A stretch of DNA of 35,348 nucleotides from Gammaproteobacteria bacterium (GTDB lineage Bacteria; Pseudomonadota; Gammaproteobacteria; Pseudomonadales; Azotimanducaceae). Each line of letters begins with the position of its first letter. Positions within the stretch are counted from its first letter, which is position 1. Location of the stretch: contig JAPOYV010000056.1 in the NCBI GenBank assembly GCA_026706385.1, positions 1 through 35,348 of the forward strand, read 5' to 3'. The position numbers were made by a program, and so were the translations under genes. Positions 16,361-24,672 of this stretch are shown here, one piece after another. The notes under the pieces are model-generated. The model was not told where the DNA came from. It was given only the letters and a program-made list of their open reading frames with translations, and did not search any database.

Positions 16361-18748
16361 CTAGGTGATCGCCCCGGCGGCGAATGCGGCGCTCAACTCG
16401 TCCTCCGAGAGGCCGAGCAACTCGCGCAACACCTCGAAGCTGTGCTCGCCGAGCATCGGCGCCGGCCCGCGCGGGCCGTTGTCGTAGCCAGAGATCCGGT
16501 ACTGGTGCCCTGCGTAGGGGATCCGGCCCATCTCGCCGTGCTCGAGGTAGCGGTAGAACCCGCGGTGCGCATACTGCGGGTCGGCCAGCAGGTCGCTTGA
16601 ACGCTGCACCATGCCGGCGGGTACGCCGGCCGACTGCAGTTCGCGCATTGCGGACCCCGCCTCCCGGGTCGCGGTCCAGTCGGCGAGCGTCGCGTCGATG
16701 GCATCGTGCGCCGCGAGGCGTTCGGCGTTCGTCGGACAGTCGAAGGCGCGCCCGATCACCTGCTGAAGGGCACGCCACTGTTCGTCGGTATCGACGGCGA
16801 TGGCGAGCCAAGCATCGTCGCCCGCGCAGGGGTAGCACCCTTGCGGCGCTCGAAATCGGTCGCGGTTGCCGATCCGGGTGATGGCCCGCCCGTTCACCTG
16901 GCTGTCGAGGATCTCGGGGCCGAGGAAATGCAAGGCGGCCTCGAGCTGGGCCAAGTCGATGAAGCAGCCTTCCCCGGTGCGGCGTTTGCGGTCCAGCGCG
17001 GCGGCCAGGATCGTGGACACGAACCGGGGCGCGATGGTGTCGGTGTAGGCCGTCCAAGGTCCGCACGGACCCTGGTCGGGCCAGCCGGTGACCTCGTAGA
17101 AGCCGGCGATCGCTGCCGCGTGATACCCGTAGCCGGCCATGGCCCGCGCCGGGCCGGTCTGCCCCATGAGGCAGGTGCTGACCATGATGATGCCGGGATT
17201 CAAGTCCCGGACGTGTTCGTAGTCGAGGCCCATGCGTGCCATCGCGCCGGGGGCGAAGCTTTCGATCATCACGTCCGACCAGGCGATCAGCCGCTTGGCG
17301 ATCGCCTGGGCCTCGGAGAGCTTCAAGTCCAGGGCCAGGCCGAGTTTCGACGTATTGAAGTCGCCGAAGAACTGCGAGCGGTTCCATCCCGGGATGGCGT
17401 CCTTGAACGGCGTACCGCCGCGCAGCACGTCGGGGCGGTTCTCGGACTCGACGCGGACAACCGTGGCACCGTGGTCGGCGAGGTACTTCGCCGAGATCGG
17501 CCCGACGCCGACCCATGCGAAGTCGGCGACCTTGATTCCGGCGAACGGCAGGGCGTCTACGTCGTCGTCGGGGTCGGACACAGCCGGTGCCGTGGGTTCG
17601 GCCGCCAGCTCGGCGCGGATCGTGGGGCCGTGGGCATTGAGCCTTGGCGGCGGTCGGCGCAGCGACAGGATTTCGCTGGCGGCCTCCGACCGCGCCCACG
17701 CGCCCGGCGACTTGACCGTGCGACCCTCCGGCAGCTCGAGTTCGCGCCAGTAGTCGCGCACGGCCAGGTGTTCGAGGTCCAGGAGTTCCGGCATCGTCCC
17801 CACCGGCGCCAGGGTGATGCCGTTGGCGATGCCGAATTCGAACAGTTCCTCCTTCGTGTGGCGGGCGAAGAACGATCGTAGGAACACGACCATTTCTTCA
17901 CGCGTCCAGCGCGGTTTCAAGTCGGGATCGCGCAGGCTGTGGTCGAAGGTCTCCCAATCGACGGCGCGGGCGGATGCGTCCATCACGCCGTCGTCGATCA
18001 TCCAGTCGAGCAACCCCAGGATCACCCGTGACGTCGGCAAGGCGATGAGGTGGCCGTCCTTGCACGGATGCACGATTTCGATGCTCGCCATCAGCGAACC
18101 GCTGCGCTCGAAGTCGAATCCCTGGATGGCATGGGCATCCATCGCCTGGAGCATCGTCCAAGTCATGACGCACTGCGCCGACACGTCGACGAGCTGCGCT
18201 TGCCCGGTCCTGACCCGGCGGGCGTGCGCGACCAGCGCGCCGGCTGCGGATTCCGCGCCTGCATGCCGCCACACCTGGGGGACGCCGACGCGAAGCGGCG
18301 CGCGATCGCGGGGCCCCTGCAAGGACACCGGCCCGCCCATGGCGGCGACCACGAGGTCGTTGCCGAGGTCGTCCGCGCGGGGCCCGTCGCTGCCGAATGG
18401 CGAGATCCGGACATGCACGATTGACGGATTGATCTCGCGCACGGCCCCAGCGTCCAATTGGAACGGTGCGAGGGTGCTGGGCCACGCGGATTCGAAGAGG
18501 AAATCTGCCGAGCGGATGAGTGCCGCGAGGACGTCCCGGTCCCCGTCATGGACAACGATGGACCGCTTGTTCCGGTTGAACGCCTGGAACGAAAGGCTGC
18601 CGGACTGCCCGTCGGGCGGCACCCGCCGTGCCGCGCTGCCCCCCGGCGGCTCGACGCGAATCACGTCGGCACCGAGGTCGCCGAGCAGCATGGGGCCGAG
18701 TTCCCCGCGCTCGTCGGTGAAGTCGAGCACCCGGTAGGGCTCTAGCAT
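16361..18748 (-). CDS. Family III CoA-transferase with two fused CaiB/BaiF domains
   Basis: 795 residues, about twice the usual 400, from ATG 18748. Half 1 (about 1-380) opens with Y-R-V-L-D-F-T and has L-L-G-D-L-G-A-D-V-I-R-V-E-P-P-G-G and F-N-R-N-K-R-S-I. After a short acidic linker (D-P-D-D-D-V-D), half 2 (about 412-795) repeats the scheme with V-A-D-F-A-W-V, L-A-D-H-G-A-T-V-V-R-V-E-S and S-K-L-G-L-A-L-D. Family members form a dimer like linked rings and move CoA between acyl groups through an active-site Asp. By eye the corresponding position is Cys in half 1 (V-D-V-S-A-Q-C) and Glu in half 2 (I-D-L-A-Q-L-E), so half 2 is the likelier active half. The acyl substrate is unknown; with the nearby oxidoreductases a catabolic role is plausible. 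Confidence 0.88.
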   Translation of the reverse strand: MLEPYRVLDFTDERGELGPMLLGDLGADVIRVEPPGGSAARRVPPDGQSGSLSFQAFNRNKRSIVVHDGDRDVLAALIRSADFLFESAWPSTLAPFQLDAGAVREINPSIVHVRISPFGSDGPRADDLGNDLVVAAMGGPVSLQGPRDRAPLRVGVPQVWRHAGAESAAGALVAHARRVRTGQAQLVDVSAQCVMTWTMLQAMDAHAIQGFDFERSGSLMASIEIVHPCKDGHLIALPTSRVILGLLDWMIDDGVMDASARAVDWETFDHSLRDPDLKPRWTREEMVVFLRSFFARHTKEELFEFGIANGITLAPVGTMPELLDLEHLAVRDYWRELELPEGRTVKSPGAWARSEAASEILSLRRPPPRLNAHGPTIRAELAAEPTAPAVSDPDDDVDALPFAGIKVADFAWVGVGPISAKYLADHGATVVRVESENRPDVLRGGTPFKDAIPGWNRSQFFGDFNTSKLGLALDLKLSEAQAIAKRLIAWSDVMIESFAPGAMARMGLDYEHVRDLNPGIIMVSTCLMGQTGPARAMAGYGYHAAAIAGFYEVTGWPDQGPCGPWTAYTDTIAPRFVSTILAAALDRKRRTGEGCFIDLAQLEAALHFLGPEILDSQVNGRAITRIGNRDRFRAPQGCYPCAGDDAWLAIAVDTDEQWRALQQVIGRAFDCPTNAERLAAHDAIDATLADWTATREAGSAMRELQSAGVPAGMVQRSSDLLADPQYAHRGFYRYLEHGEMGRIPYAGHQYRISGYDNGPRGPAPMLGEHSFEVLRELLGLSEDELSAAFAAGAIT

Positions 18749-18812
18749 CGTCGAGTCTCACCCCGCTGGCAGAACGACGACGCATTATGGGGCAATGCGA
18801 ACCGGGCGCGAC

Positions 18813-18818
18813 TACACT
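18813..18818 (+). promoter_or_regulatory. Possible -10 element for the LLM oxidoreductase gene
   Basis: TACACT about 30 bases before the ATG; the surrounding ctacact...ataggcgg resembles the sequence before the metalloprotease gene (5788-5801). No -35 match is seen. Confidence 0.3.
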
Positions 18819-18847
18819 CGATAGGCGGAACGGGAAGGAGCGTGCTC

Positions 18848-19924
18848 ATGAAGTTCGGCGTTTGCGTCGCCACCAACATCAACGACTGGCAGCTTCTGGT
18901 GCATGCCGAGAACCAGGGCTTCGACCACGGCTGGGTGCCGGATTCGCAGATGATTTGGTCGGACTGCTATGCGGTGCTCGCGCTGGCCGCGCACCATACG
19001 TCGAGAATCGGGCTCGGCACGGGTGTCGCCATCGCGGGCACCCGCATCGCCCCGGTCACCGCACATTCCATCGCCTCGATCAACCGCATCGCCCCGGGCC
19101 GCGTCTTCCTAGGGATCGGGACCGGGCACACCGCGATGCGCGTGATGAACTTCAACCCCATGAAGGCGCCACCGTTCCGCGAGTACCTGCGCGTGGTCCG
19201 GGCATTGCTCGACGGCGAGGAGGTGGAGTTCACCCTGAACGGCGAGACGCGCACCATCGAGATCATCCACAAGGAACTCGGCTTCGTGGACACGGAGCAC
19301 CGCATACCCATGTACGTCGCTGCGAACGGGCCGATGGCGCTTCGCGCCGCCGGCGAGTTCGGCGATGGTCGTGTCTCCGGGGGTTCGGAACCGGCGGATG
19401 CGTTTGCCAACAGCATGGTCCGCATCCGCTCCGGGGCGGCCCGTGTCGGTCGTAGCATGGACGACTTCCACACTGCGGAGTTGACCTATGCGTGCATCCT
19501 CCGGCCCGGGGAAACGCTGGGCTCCGACCGCGTCATCGACACCTGCGGGCACATGGTCGCGAGCCGCCTGCACGGGCTCTGGGAGGCCGTGCAGTTGCGC
19601 GGCGAGGACGTCGTCCCCGACGGCATCCGCCCCGTGTGGGAGCAGTACCGCGACTTCGTTGCGGGCTTGAACGTGCCGCGCGAACGCGCGGGCCAGGTCG
19701 TGCACCGCGGGCATTGCACCTACCTGCTGGCGGAAGAGCGCCGCTTCGTCACGCCGCAGATGCTCCGCTCGACCGGAGCGCTGGTGGGCACACCGGAGGA
19801 GATCATCGACATGCTGCGCGCCAAGGAGCGCAACGGTTTGAAGGAGGTCATCCTGCTGCAGCCGATGGCGACGGCGCGCGAGAACCTAACCGAGTTCCGT
19901 CGCGAGATCATCGACAGGTATTGA
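18848..19924 (+). CDS. LLM class flavin-dependent oxidoreductase
   Basis: 358 residues from ATG 18848, chosen over GTG 18842 because GGAAGGAG ends 7 bases before it. The luciferase-like TIM barrel is recognised from M-K-F-G-V-C-V-A, H-A-E-N-Q-G-F-D-H-G-W-V-P-D-S, I-G-L-G-T-G-V-A, S-I-N-R-I-A-P-G-R-V-F-L-G-I-G-T-G and Y-V-A-A-N-G-P. The family uses FMN or F420 as cofactor; the sequence alone does not decide which. It starts a plus-strand series with a split-barrel protein, a PLP dehydratase, a sulfatase and a selenoprotein, so it probably oxidises or cleaves a small organic compound. Confidence 0.88.
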   Translation: MKFGVCVATNINDWQLLVHAENQGFDHGWVPDSQMIWSDCYAVLALAAHHTSRIGLGTGVAIAGTRIAPVTAHSIASINRIAPGRVFLGIGTGHTAMRVMNFNPMKAPPFREYLRVVRALLDGEEVEFTLNGETRTIEIIHKELGFVDTEHRIPMYVAANGPMALRAAGEFGDGRVSGGSEPADAFANSMVRIRSGAARVGRSMDDFHTAELTYACILRPGETLGSDRVIDTCGHMVASRLHGLWEAVQLRGEDVVPDGIRPVWEQYRDFVAGLNVPRERAGQVVHRGHCTYLLAEERRFVTPQMLRSTGALVGTPEEIIDMLRAKERNGLKEVILLQPMATARENLTEFRREIIDRY

Positions 19925-19938
19925 ACGTAGGAGGAGAC

Positions 19939-20385
19939 ATGGTTCGAAAGGTGGTGATCGGTGTTGGCGCGGCGCTGGTGCTGATCTACGTACTCCTACT
20001 CGTCGTGCCCATCGACCCGGTGGAGCGACGCCCCGGGACCCGTCTGGGGGGTGAGATGGCGGCGGACCAGACGCCCGACTGGGGCGACTACGGCCGCAAG
20101 CAGATCGCCGTGCAGACCCGGACCTGGTATCTCGTGCCGCATGCGGTCACCACCACGTCCTGGGTCGACGACGGCAGCTTCTACGTGCCCTGCGCACGTT
20201 GCGAGGGCAAGCGCTGGCCGAGGAACGTGGCGCGCGACAACCGCGTGCGGCTGAAGATCGACGGTGTGCTTTACGACCGCCGTGCGATCCGCATCACGGA
20301 CCCGGGCGAACGTGCTCGGGTCCTCGGTACGGTTGGCCGCGACCCGGCAAGCGCCACCGCCGTGTTTCGCATGGATCCGAGGTAG
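19939..20385 (+). CDS. Membrane-anchored protein, possibly with a flavin/F420 split-barrel fold
   Basis: 148 residues from ATG 19939 behind AGGAGGA, 14 bases after the LLM gene. One N-terminal hydrophobic segment (about residues 5-24) would anchor it in the inner membrane with the rest outside or in the periplasm. The stretch W-P-R-N-V-A-R-D-N-R-V-R-L-K-I-D-G with R-R-A-I-R-I-T-D resembles the core of pyridoxamine-oxidase-like and DDN-like split-barrel proteins; this is a weak match. A C-A-R-C pair is present. Adjacency to the LLM oxidoreductase would fit a redox partner (inference). Confidence 0.65.
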   Translation: MVRKVVIGVGAALVLIYVLLLVVPIDPVERRPGTRLGGEMAADQTPDWGDYGRKQIAVQTRTWYLVPHAVTTTSWVDDGSFYVPCARCEGKRWPRNVARDNRVRLKIDGVLYDRRAIRITDPGERARVLGTVGRDPASATAVFRMDPR

Positions 20386-20398
20386 GCCGATAGCGCCG

Positions 20399-21421
20399 AT
20401 GTTTGACCTCGCCGGTCTGCACCAGGCGGAGGCCGTCGTGTACGGTGCCATGCCGCCGACGCCGCAGTACCGCTGGCCGGGTTTGAGCCGACTTGCGGGC
20501 TGCGACGTGTGGGTGAAGCATGAAAACCACACCCCGACCGGCGCCTTCAAGGTGCGCGGCGGTCTCGTCCTCTTCCACGAGTTGCACCGGACCGGCCAGT
20601 TGCCGGCGAAGGTCATCACCGCGACGCGCGGCAACCACGGCCAGAGCATCCCGTTCGCGGCTTCCCGCTTCGGCATCCCGGTGACCGTGCTCGCGCCGCG
20701 GGGCAACAGCGTGGAAAAGAACGCGGCGATGGTGGGCTGGGGTGCGGAACTCGTCGAGTTCGGCGACGACTTCGAGGACGCGCGCGTCGAAGCGGTGCGT
20801 CGAGCCGAGTCCGAGGGCGCGTTGCTGGTGCCGCCCTTTCATCCCGCGTTGGTTCGCGGGGTTGCCACCTATGCACTGGAGCTGTTGACCGCCGTGCCGG
20901 ACCTCGATGTCGTCTACGTCCCCATCGGCATGGGGTCCGGAATCTGCGGGCTGATTCGTACCCGCGATCTTCTCGGTCTGAAAACCGACATCGTGGGCGT
21001 GGTTGCGGCGCGAGCCCCGGCGATGGCGCGCAGCGTTGCTGCGGGAGAGGTGGTCGCCACACAAGCGGCGGATACGTTCGCTGACGGGATCGCATGCCGC
21101 GTGCCGATGCCCGAGCCGCTCGACGTCGTTTGTCGCGGCGCCGCCGGCGTGGTCGAGGTGGGCGAGGACGCGATTGCCGAAGCGATGCGCATGCTCTACA
21201 GCGAGACGCACAACGTCGCCGAAGGTGCGGGTGCCGCGGCATTCGCAGCGCTGATGCAGCACCGCGGGCGACACGCCGGTCAACGCGTCGCGGTCGTGCT
21301 GACCGGGGGCAACGTCGACACCGCGATTTTGCGCATCGTCCTCGGCGGCGGCGTCCCCGTCGCCGAGACCGCCGTACTGCAAGCGGCGCCGTCGGCGTCC
21401 GGGTCGCCGCCGCGCGCTTAG
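20399..21421 (+). CDS. PLP-dependent threonine/serine dehydratase-like enzyme
   Basis: 340 residues from ATG 20399. The PLP lysine lies in T-P-T-G-A-F-K-V-R-G-G (Lys 51). A-T-R-G-N-H-G-Q-S is the substrate Asn loop, and G-M-G-S-G-I-C-G replaces the usual glycine-rich phosphate loop. V-A-E-G-A-G-A-A-A-F and V-V-L-T-G-G-N-V complete the fold-type II pattern of catabolic threonine dehydratases. It lacks the regulatory ACT-type domain of biosynthetic IlvA. The reaction is probably deamination of a hydroxy-amino acid to a 2-oxo acid, but the context hints at a specialised substrate such as a 3-hydroxyaspartate-like compound (inference). It begins 13 bases after the preceding gene. Confidence 0.85.
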   Translation: MFDLAGLHQAEAVVYGAMPPTPQYRWPGLSRLAGCDVWVKHENHTPTGAFKVRGGLVLFHELHRTGQLPAKVITATRGNHGQSIPFAASRFGIPVTVLAPRGNSVEKNAAMVGWGAELVEFGDDFEDARVEAVRRAESEGALLVPPFHPALVRGVATYALELLTAVPDLDVVYVPIGMGSGICGLIRTRDLLGLKTDIVGVVAARAPAMARSVAAGEVVATQAADTFADGIACRVPMPEPLDVVCRGAAGVVEVGEDAIAEAMRMLYSETHNVAEGAGAAAFAALMQHRGRHAGQRVAVVLTGGNVDTAILRIVLGGGVPVAETAVLQAAPSASGSPPRA

Positions 21422-21438
21422 CGTCGTTGAGGATCAGG

Positions 21439-22935
21439 GTGTCGAAGCCGAACATCGTCCTGTTCCTGCCCGACCAACATCGCGGCGACGTCATGGGCTG
21501 TGCCGGGAATGCGGCGGCCATCACGCCGCACCTCGATCGACTGGCGTCGCGAGGCGTCCTGTTTGAGCGCTGCGCGACCAATGGGCCGCTGTGCATGCCG
21601 GCGCGGGCGTCGCTGATGACCGGCCAGCACGTCAACCGGCACGGCGTCTGGGGCAACAACCTGCTGGAAGCCGATCGCGGGGGGCCGAGCCACGTGCGCT
21701 GCATCCGCGATGCCGGCTACCACACGGCGATGTTCGGCAAGACGCACCTCTACGCGAACCATCGCAACGACGGCCATACGCGCGAGCATGCCTGGAAGCT
21801 CCGTGAATGGGGCTATGAGACGGTCCACGAACTGCGCGACGTCGTGCCGACCAGCCGATGCACCTGCCACTACGCCGACTTCCTCGCCGCGCGCGGCCGG
21901 TTGCGCGTCTACCAGGACTATGCGCGGCTGTGGTGGACGGGAGCGTTCCGGGGCGCCAAACCGTGGGAGGATCCGCCGAGCATCCTCCCGACCGAGGAAC
22001 ACATCGACATGTACTGCGCGACCCAGGCGGCGCAGTGGATCGGGTCGTACCAGGAGGACAAGCCGTTCTATCTGCAAGTGTGCTTCACCGGTCCGCATAC
22101 GCCGTTCGATGCGCCGCCGGAGTACCGCGCACGCTTTGCGCCGGAAGACGTGCCGGCGCCGATTCTCGAAGCACCGACCGAACCGGTGTCGCCGCAGGTC
22201 AGGCAGATGCTGGCCGCGAGCCGGATGGACGGGATCACCGAGATCCTCGGTCGCGTGATGGCGAGCCACTACTACGCCAAGGTGTCCCTCATCGACGATG
22301 CCGTCGGGCTGGTGACCCAGGCGCTCGCCGACGCAGGCCTCGAGGACGAGACCTGGATCATCTACACGTCGGACCACGGCGAGATGCTCGGCGACCACGG
22401 GCTAGGGCAGAAGAAGGTGTTCTACGAAGGCGCCCTTCGCGTGCCACTGATCGTCGTGCCGCCGGGCGGCACGGACGGCTGGCACGCCCGCGGCTTGAGC
22501 GACCACTTGGACGTGACGGCGACCCTACTCGAGGCGGCCGACGCCGGACCGTTACCGGACAGCCCGGGCCGCTCGCTCGTCCCTGCGGTCGTGGGTGGGA
22601 GCCGCGCCCATCCAGGCAAGGATGTGGTGTTCAGCGAGGTCGAGGCCTACTACGCGATGGCGCGCGACGACCGCTACAAGATGACGATCGATGCGCGGAC
22701 CGGCGCGGCGGTGGAACTCTACGACATGCAGAACGACCCGCTGGAACTCGAGAACCGGGTCGAGGAACCTGGATTTCGGGGTTTGCGCCAGGACATGGTG
22801 AACGAGTACTTCGGCCGGCTGGCGATCGACCGGACCAAACTCGACACCTACCAACGCCGCGTCGCTGCTGGCGGGTATCGCGATACATTCATGCATGACC
22901 TGCGGCGCCAGTTCGACGGCGTCGGGAGCACGTGA
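21439..22935 (+). CDS. Sulfatase (type I, formylglycine-dependent)
   Basis: 498 residues from GTG 21439, with GAGG 7 bases upstream. The N-terminus S-K-P-N-I-V-L-F-L-P-D-Q-H-R-G-D carries the first metal aspartates. The sulfatase signature is C-M-P-A-R (Cys 52), a CxPxR core in which the cysteine would be converted to formylglycine. Y-T-S-D-H-G-E-M-L-G-D-H-G supplies the C-terminal metal ligands. There is no signal peptide, so the enzyme is probably cytoplasmic. It hydrolyses sulfate esters, or phosphonate or carbonate analogues in some relatives. The next gene, a UGSC selenoprotein, starts 14 bases downstream, so the two are very likely cotranscribed. Confidence 0.9.
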   Translation: MSKPNIVLFLPDQHRGDVMGCAGNAAAITPHLDRLASRGVLFERCATNGPLCMPARASLMTGQHVNRHGVWGNNLLEADRGGPSHVRCIRDAGYHTAMFGKTHLYANHRNDGHTREHAWKLREWGYETVHELRDVVPTSRCTCHYADFLAARGRLRVYQDYARLWWTGAFRGAKPWEDPPSILPTEEHIDMYCATQAAQWIGSYQEDKPFYLQVCFTGPHTPFDAPPEYRARFAPEDVPAPILEAPTEPVSPQVRQMLAASRMDGITEILGRVMASHYYAKVSLIDDAVGLVTQALADAGLEDETWIIYTSDHGEMLGDHGLGQKKVFYEGALRVPLIVVPPGGTDGWHARGLSDHLDVTATLLEAADAGPLPDSPGRSLVPAVVGGSRAHPGKDVVFSEVEAYYAMARDDRYKMTIDARTGAAVELYDMQNDPLELENRVEEPGFRGLRQDMVNEYFGRLAIDRTKLDTYQRRVAAGGYRDTFMHDLRRQFDGVGST

Positions 22936-22949
22936 AGGAGAGATTAGCG

Positions 22950-24590
22950 ATGGAATTGATGAACCCGTGTGGCGTCTTCGACGTCCGATCCACGCCGCTC
23001 AGGCCACGCGTGGCGCTGGGACCGGACACGACCGTCGGCCTGTTCGCCAACGACAAGAAGAACGCCGACGTGTTGCTGGAACACGTCCGGCAGGGGCTCG
23101 TCGCGTCCTACGGCGTACAGGACTTCCGCTGGTTCCTGAAGGAGGCGACGCAGCCGGCCGAGTTCACACGGGAGTTCATCGAGGGCTGCGATGCCGTGGT
23201 GGGGGCCGTCTGCGACTGAGGCTCGTGCACGTCGTGGTGTATCCATGACCTGATCGAACTGGAGAAGCAGGGCATACCGTCGGTGGCCGTGGCCACCGAC
23301 GAGTTCTTCGCACTCGCGAAGGCGGAGGCCTTCGGGTGGGGGCTTCCGGGGTTGCCCATCACCGTCGTCCCGCACCCCTTGGCGAAGCTCGATGCAGCGC
23401 AGTGTGCAGCGGTCGCTGCCAACGTGCTCCCGGAGGTCGCGGCGGCGCTGACTGATCCGGCCGAGGATCTCGAGGCCCGGTACCGGAAAAAGACGATTTC
23501 GACCAGCGGACGACTGCGCTACAAGTCGCTATTCGACAGTGAGTTCAATGCGCCGGACGCGCCTGCCCGCATACGCGGCCCAGATACCATCGAGGCGTTG
23601 AACCGCGTCTTCTACGGTCGCGGGTGGACCGATGGCCTGCCGGTGCTCCCGCCGACTCCCGGACGCTGCGAGGCGATGCTTGACGGCCGGGACCCCGACG
23701 AGGTTGTCGCCATCGTCGAGCCGCGGCTGGGCCAAGCAACGCTTGGCAAGATCGCGGCGAACGCCGTCATGGCGGGCTGCGAACCGGCGCACTTCGGCGT
23801 GGTGCTGGCGGCGACGCGCGCCATGTGCGATCCCGCCTTCAACCTCAAGGCCATCCAGTCGACAACGCATCCGTGCACCGTGGGTTGCCTGGTCGGTGGC
23901 CCGGTTTGCGAGGCGATCGGGGTGAACGGGGCGTACAACGCGCTCGGTCAAGGCAGCAAGGCCAACGCGGTGATCGGGCGGGCGATCCGTCTGATCCTGG
24001 TCAACGTCGGCGGCGCGTCTCCGGGCGCCCTCGACCGGTCGACCATGGGCTCTCCGGCCAAATACGCCTTGTGCTTCGCCGAGAACACCGAGGCAAGTCC
24101 ATGGCAGCCGTTCCACGACGATCTCGGCCTTGATCCGTCGTCGAGCCACGTGACCGTCTTTGGGGTGGAGGGTCCGCACAACGTGAACGACCACTACGGG
24201 CGAAGCGCCGAGGAGATTCTGCTCACCGTCGCCGGCACGTTGGCATCCCCGGGCGCCAACAACTTCTACCTGGAGGGCGAGCCGGTGGTCGTGCTCGGGC
24301 CGGAACACGCGGAAGTGGTCGCCGCGGCGGGTTTCTCGAAAGCCGGGGTGAAGGCTTATTTGAGCGAGAAGGCCATCGTGCCGCGGGCGCTGGTCTCGGA
24401 CGCCATGATCGCGGAGCTGGAGAAGCGCTTGCCGCATCACCTGCTCGGTCCTGGAGGACGCGACGGCGTGCGGTTCGTCACGAACCCCGACGATTTGCTG
24501 ATCTTGGTTGCCGGGGGCGCTGGACGCCACTCGGCCGTGTTGCCGACGTTCGGCCACTCGACACGGGCGGTGACGTACCCGGTCGAATAG
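22950..24590 (+). CDS. UGSC family selenoprotein with selenocysteine encoded by UGA at 23217-23219, fused to a large C-terminal domain
   Basis: One frame of 547 codons from ATG 22950 (AAGGAGA 8 bases upstream) to the stop at 24590, interrupted only by TGA at 23217-23219. A conventional caller would report two genes, 22950-23219 and 23283-24590, but the sequence between them is open in the same frame and codes for conserved-looking protein. With UGA read as Sec the motif is C-D-U-G-S-C-T-S-W-C-I-H-D (Sec 90, Cys 93), followed by L-I-E-L-E-K-Q-G-I-P-S-V. This matches the U/C-G-S-C motif of the UGSC (seleno)protein family. UxxC suggests thiol-type redox chemistry. Residues from about 213 form a second domain with G-W-T-D-G-L-P-V-L-P-P-T and a cysteine cluster (H-P-C-T-V-G-C-L-V-G-G-P-V-C). 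The exact reaction is unknown to me. The gene closes the LLM-dehydratase-sulfatase series. Confidence 0.88.
23221..23259 (+). promoter_or_regulatory. Candidate bacterial SECIS element directing UGA to selenocysteine
   Basis: Just after the UGA a hairpin forms: gtcgtgg (23231-23237) pairs with ccatgac (23243-23249), seven pairs including one G-U, around a five-base loop tgtat. Outside a C-C mismatch further pairs (29-51, 28-52, 25-55, 24-56, 23-57 of the 232xx numbering) lengthen an imperfect stem. The loop begins 19 bases after the UGA, within the spacing known for bacterial SECIS, and a GGU lies at the loop edge. SelB would bind here. Confidence 0.65.
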
Positions 24591-24635
24591 GCGCGGCGCA
24601 ACTTGCGATGCCGCGCATCTAGCGATGCGGGGGGA

Positions 24636-24641
24636 TACACT
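24636..24641 (+). promoter_or_regulatory. Possible -10 element before the DUF6491-like gene
   Basis: TACACT at this position would start transcription near 24648, which favours the ATG at 24673 over the ATG at 24646. No -35 is clear. Confidence 0.25.
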
Positions 24642-24672
24642 GGGCATGGCGTTGTCCTTGGGCGATACGGCA

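Noticed and set aside
16038-17699. 553-codon minus-strand frame overlapping the CoA-transferase and GST
   Set aside because: Low-complexity Arg-rich translation in an alternative frame; the two real genes have full motifs.
16706-17881. 391-codon plus-strand frame opposite the CoA-transferase
   Set aside because: Antisense to a clearly coding region, with no recognisable domain and no ribosome-binding site.
23217-23283. Nonsense mutation or frameshift splitting the UGSC gene
   Set aside because: The frame is unchanged on both sides, the only interruption is UGA rather than UAA or UAG, the surrounding motif is exactly that of a Sec family, and a SECIS-like hairpin follows. No ribosome-binding site precedes the GTG at 23283.
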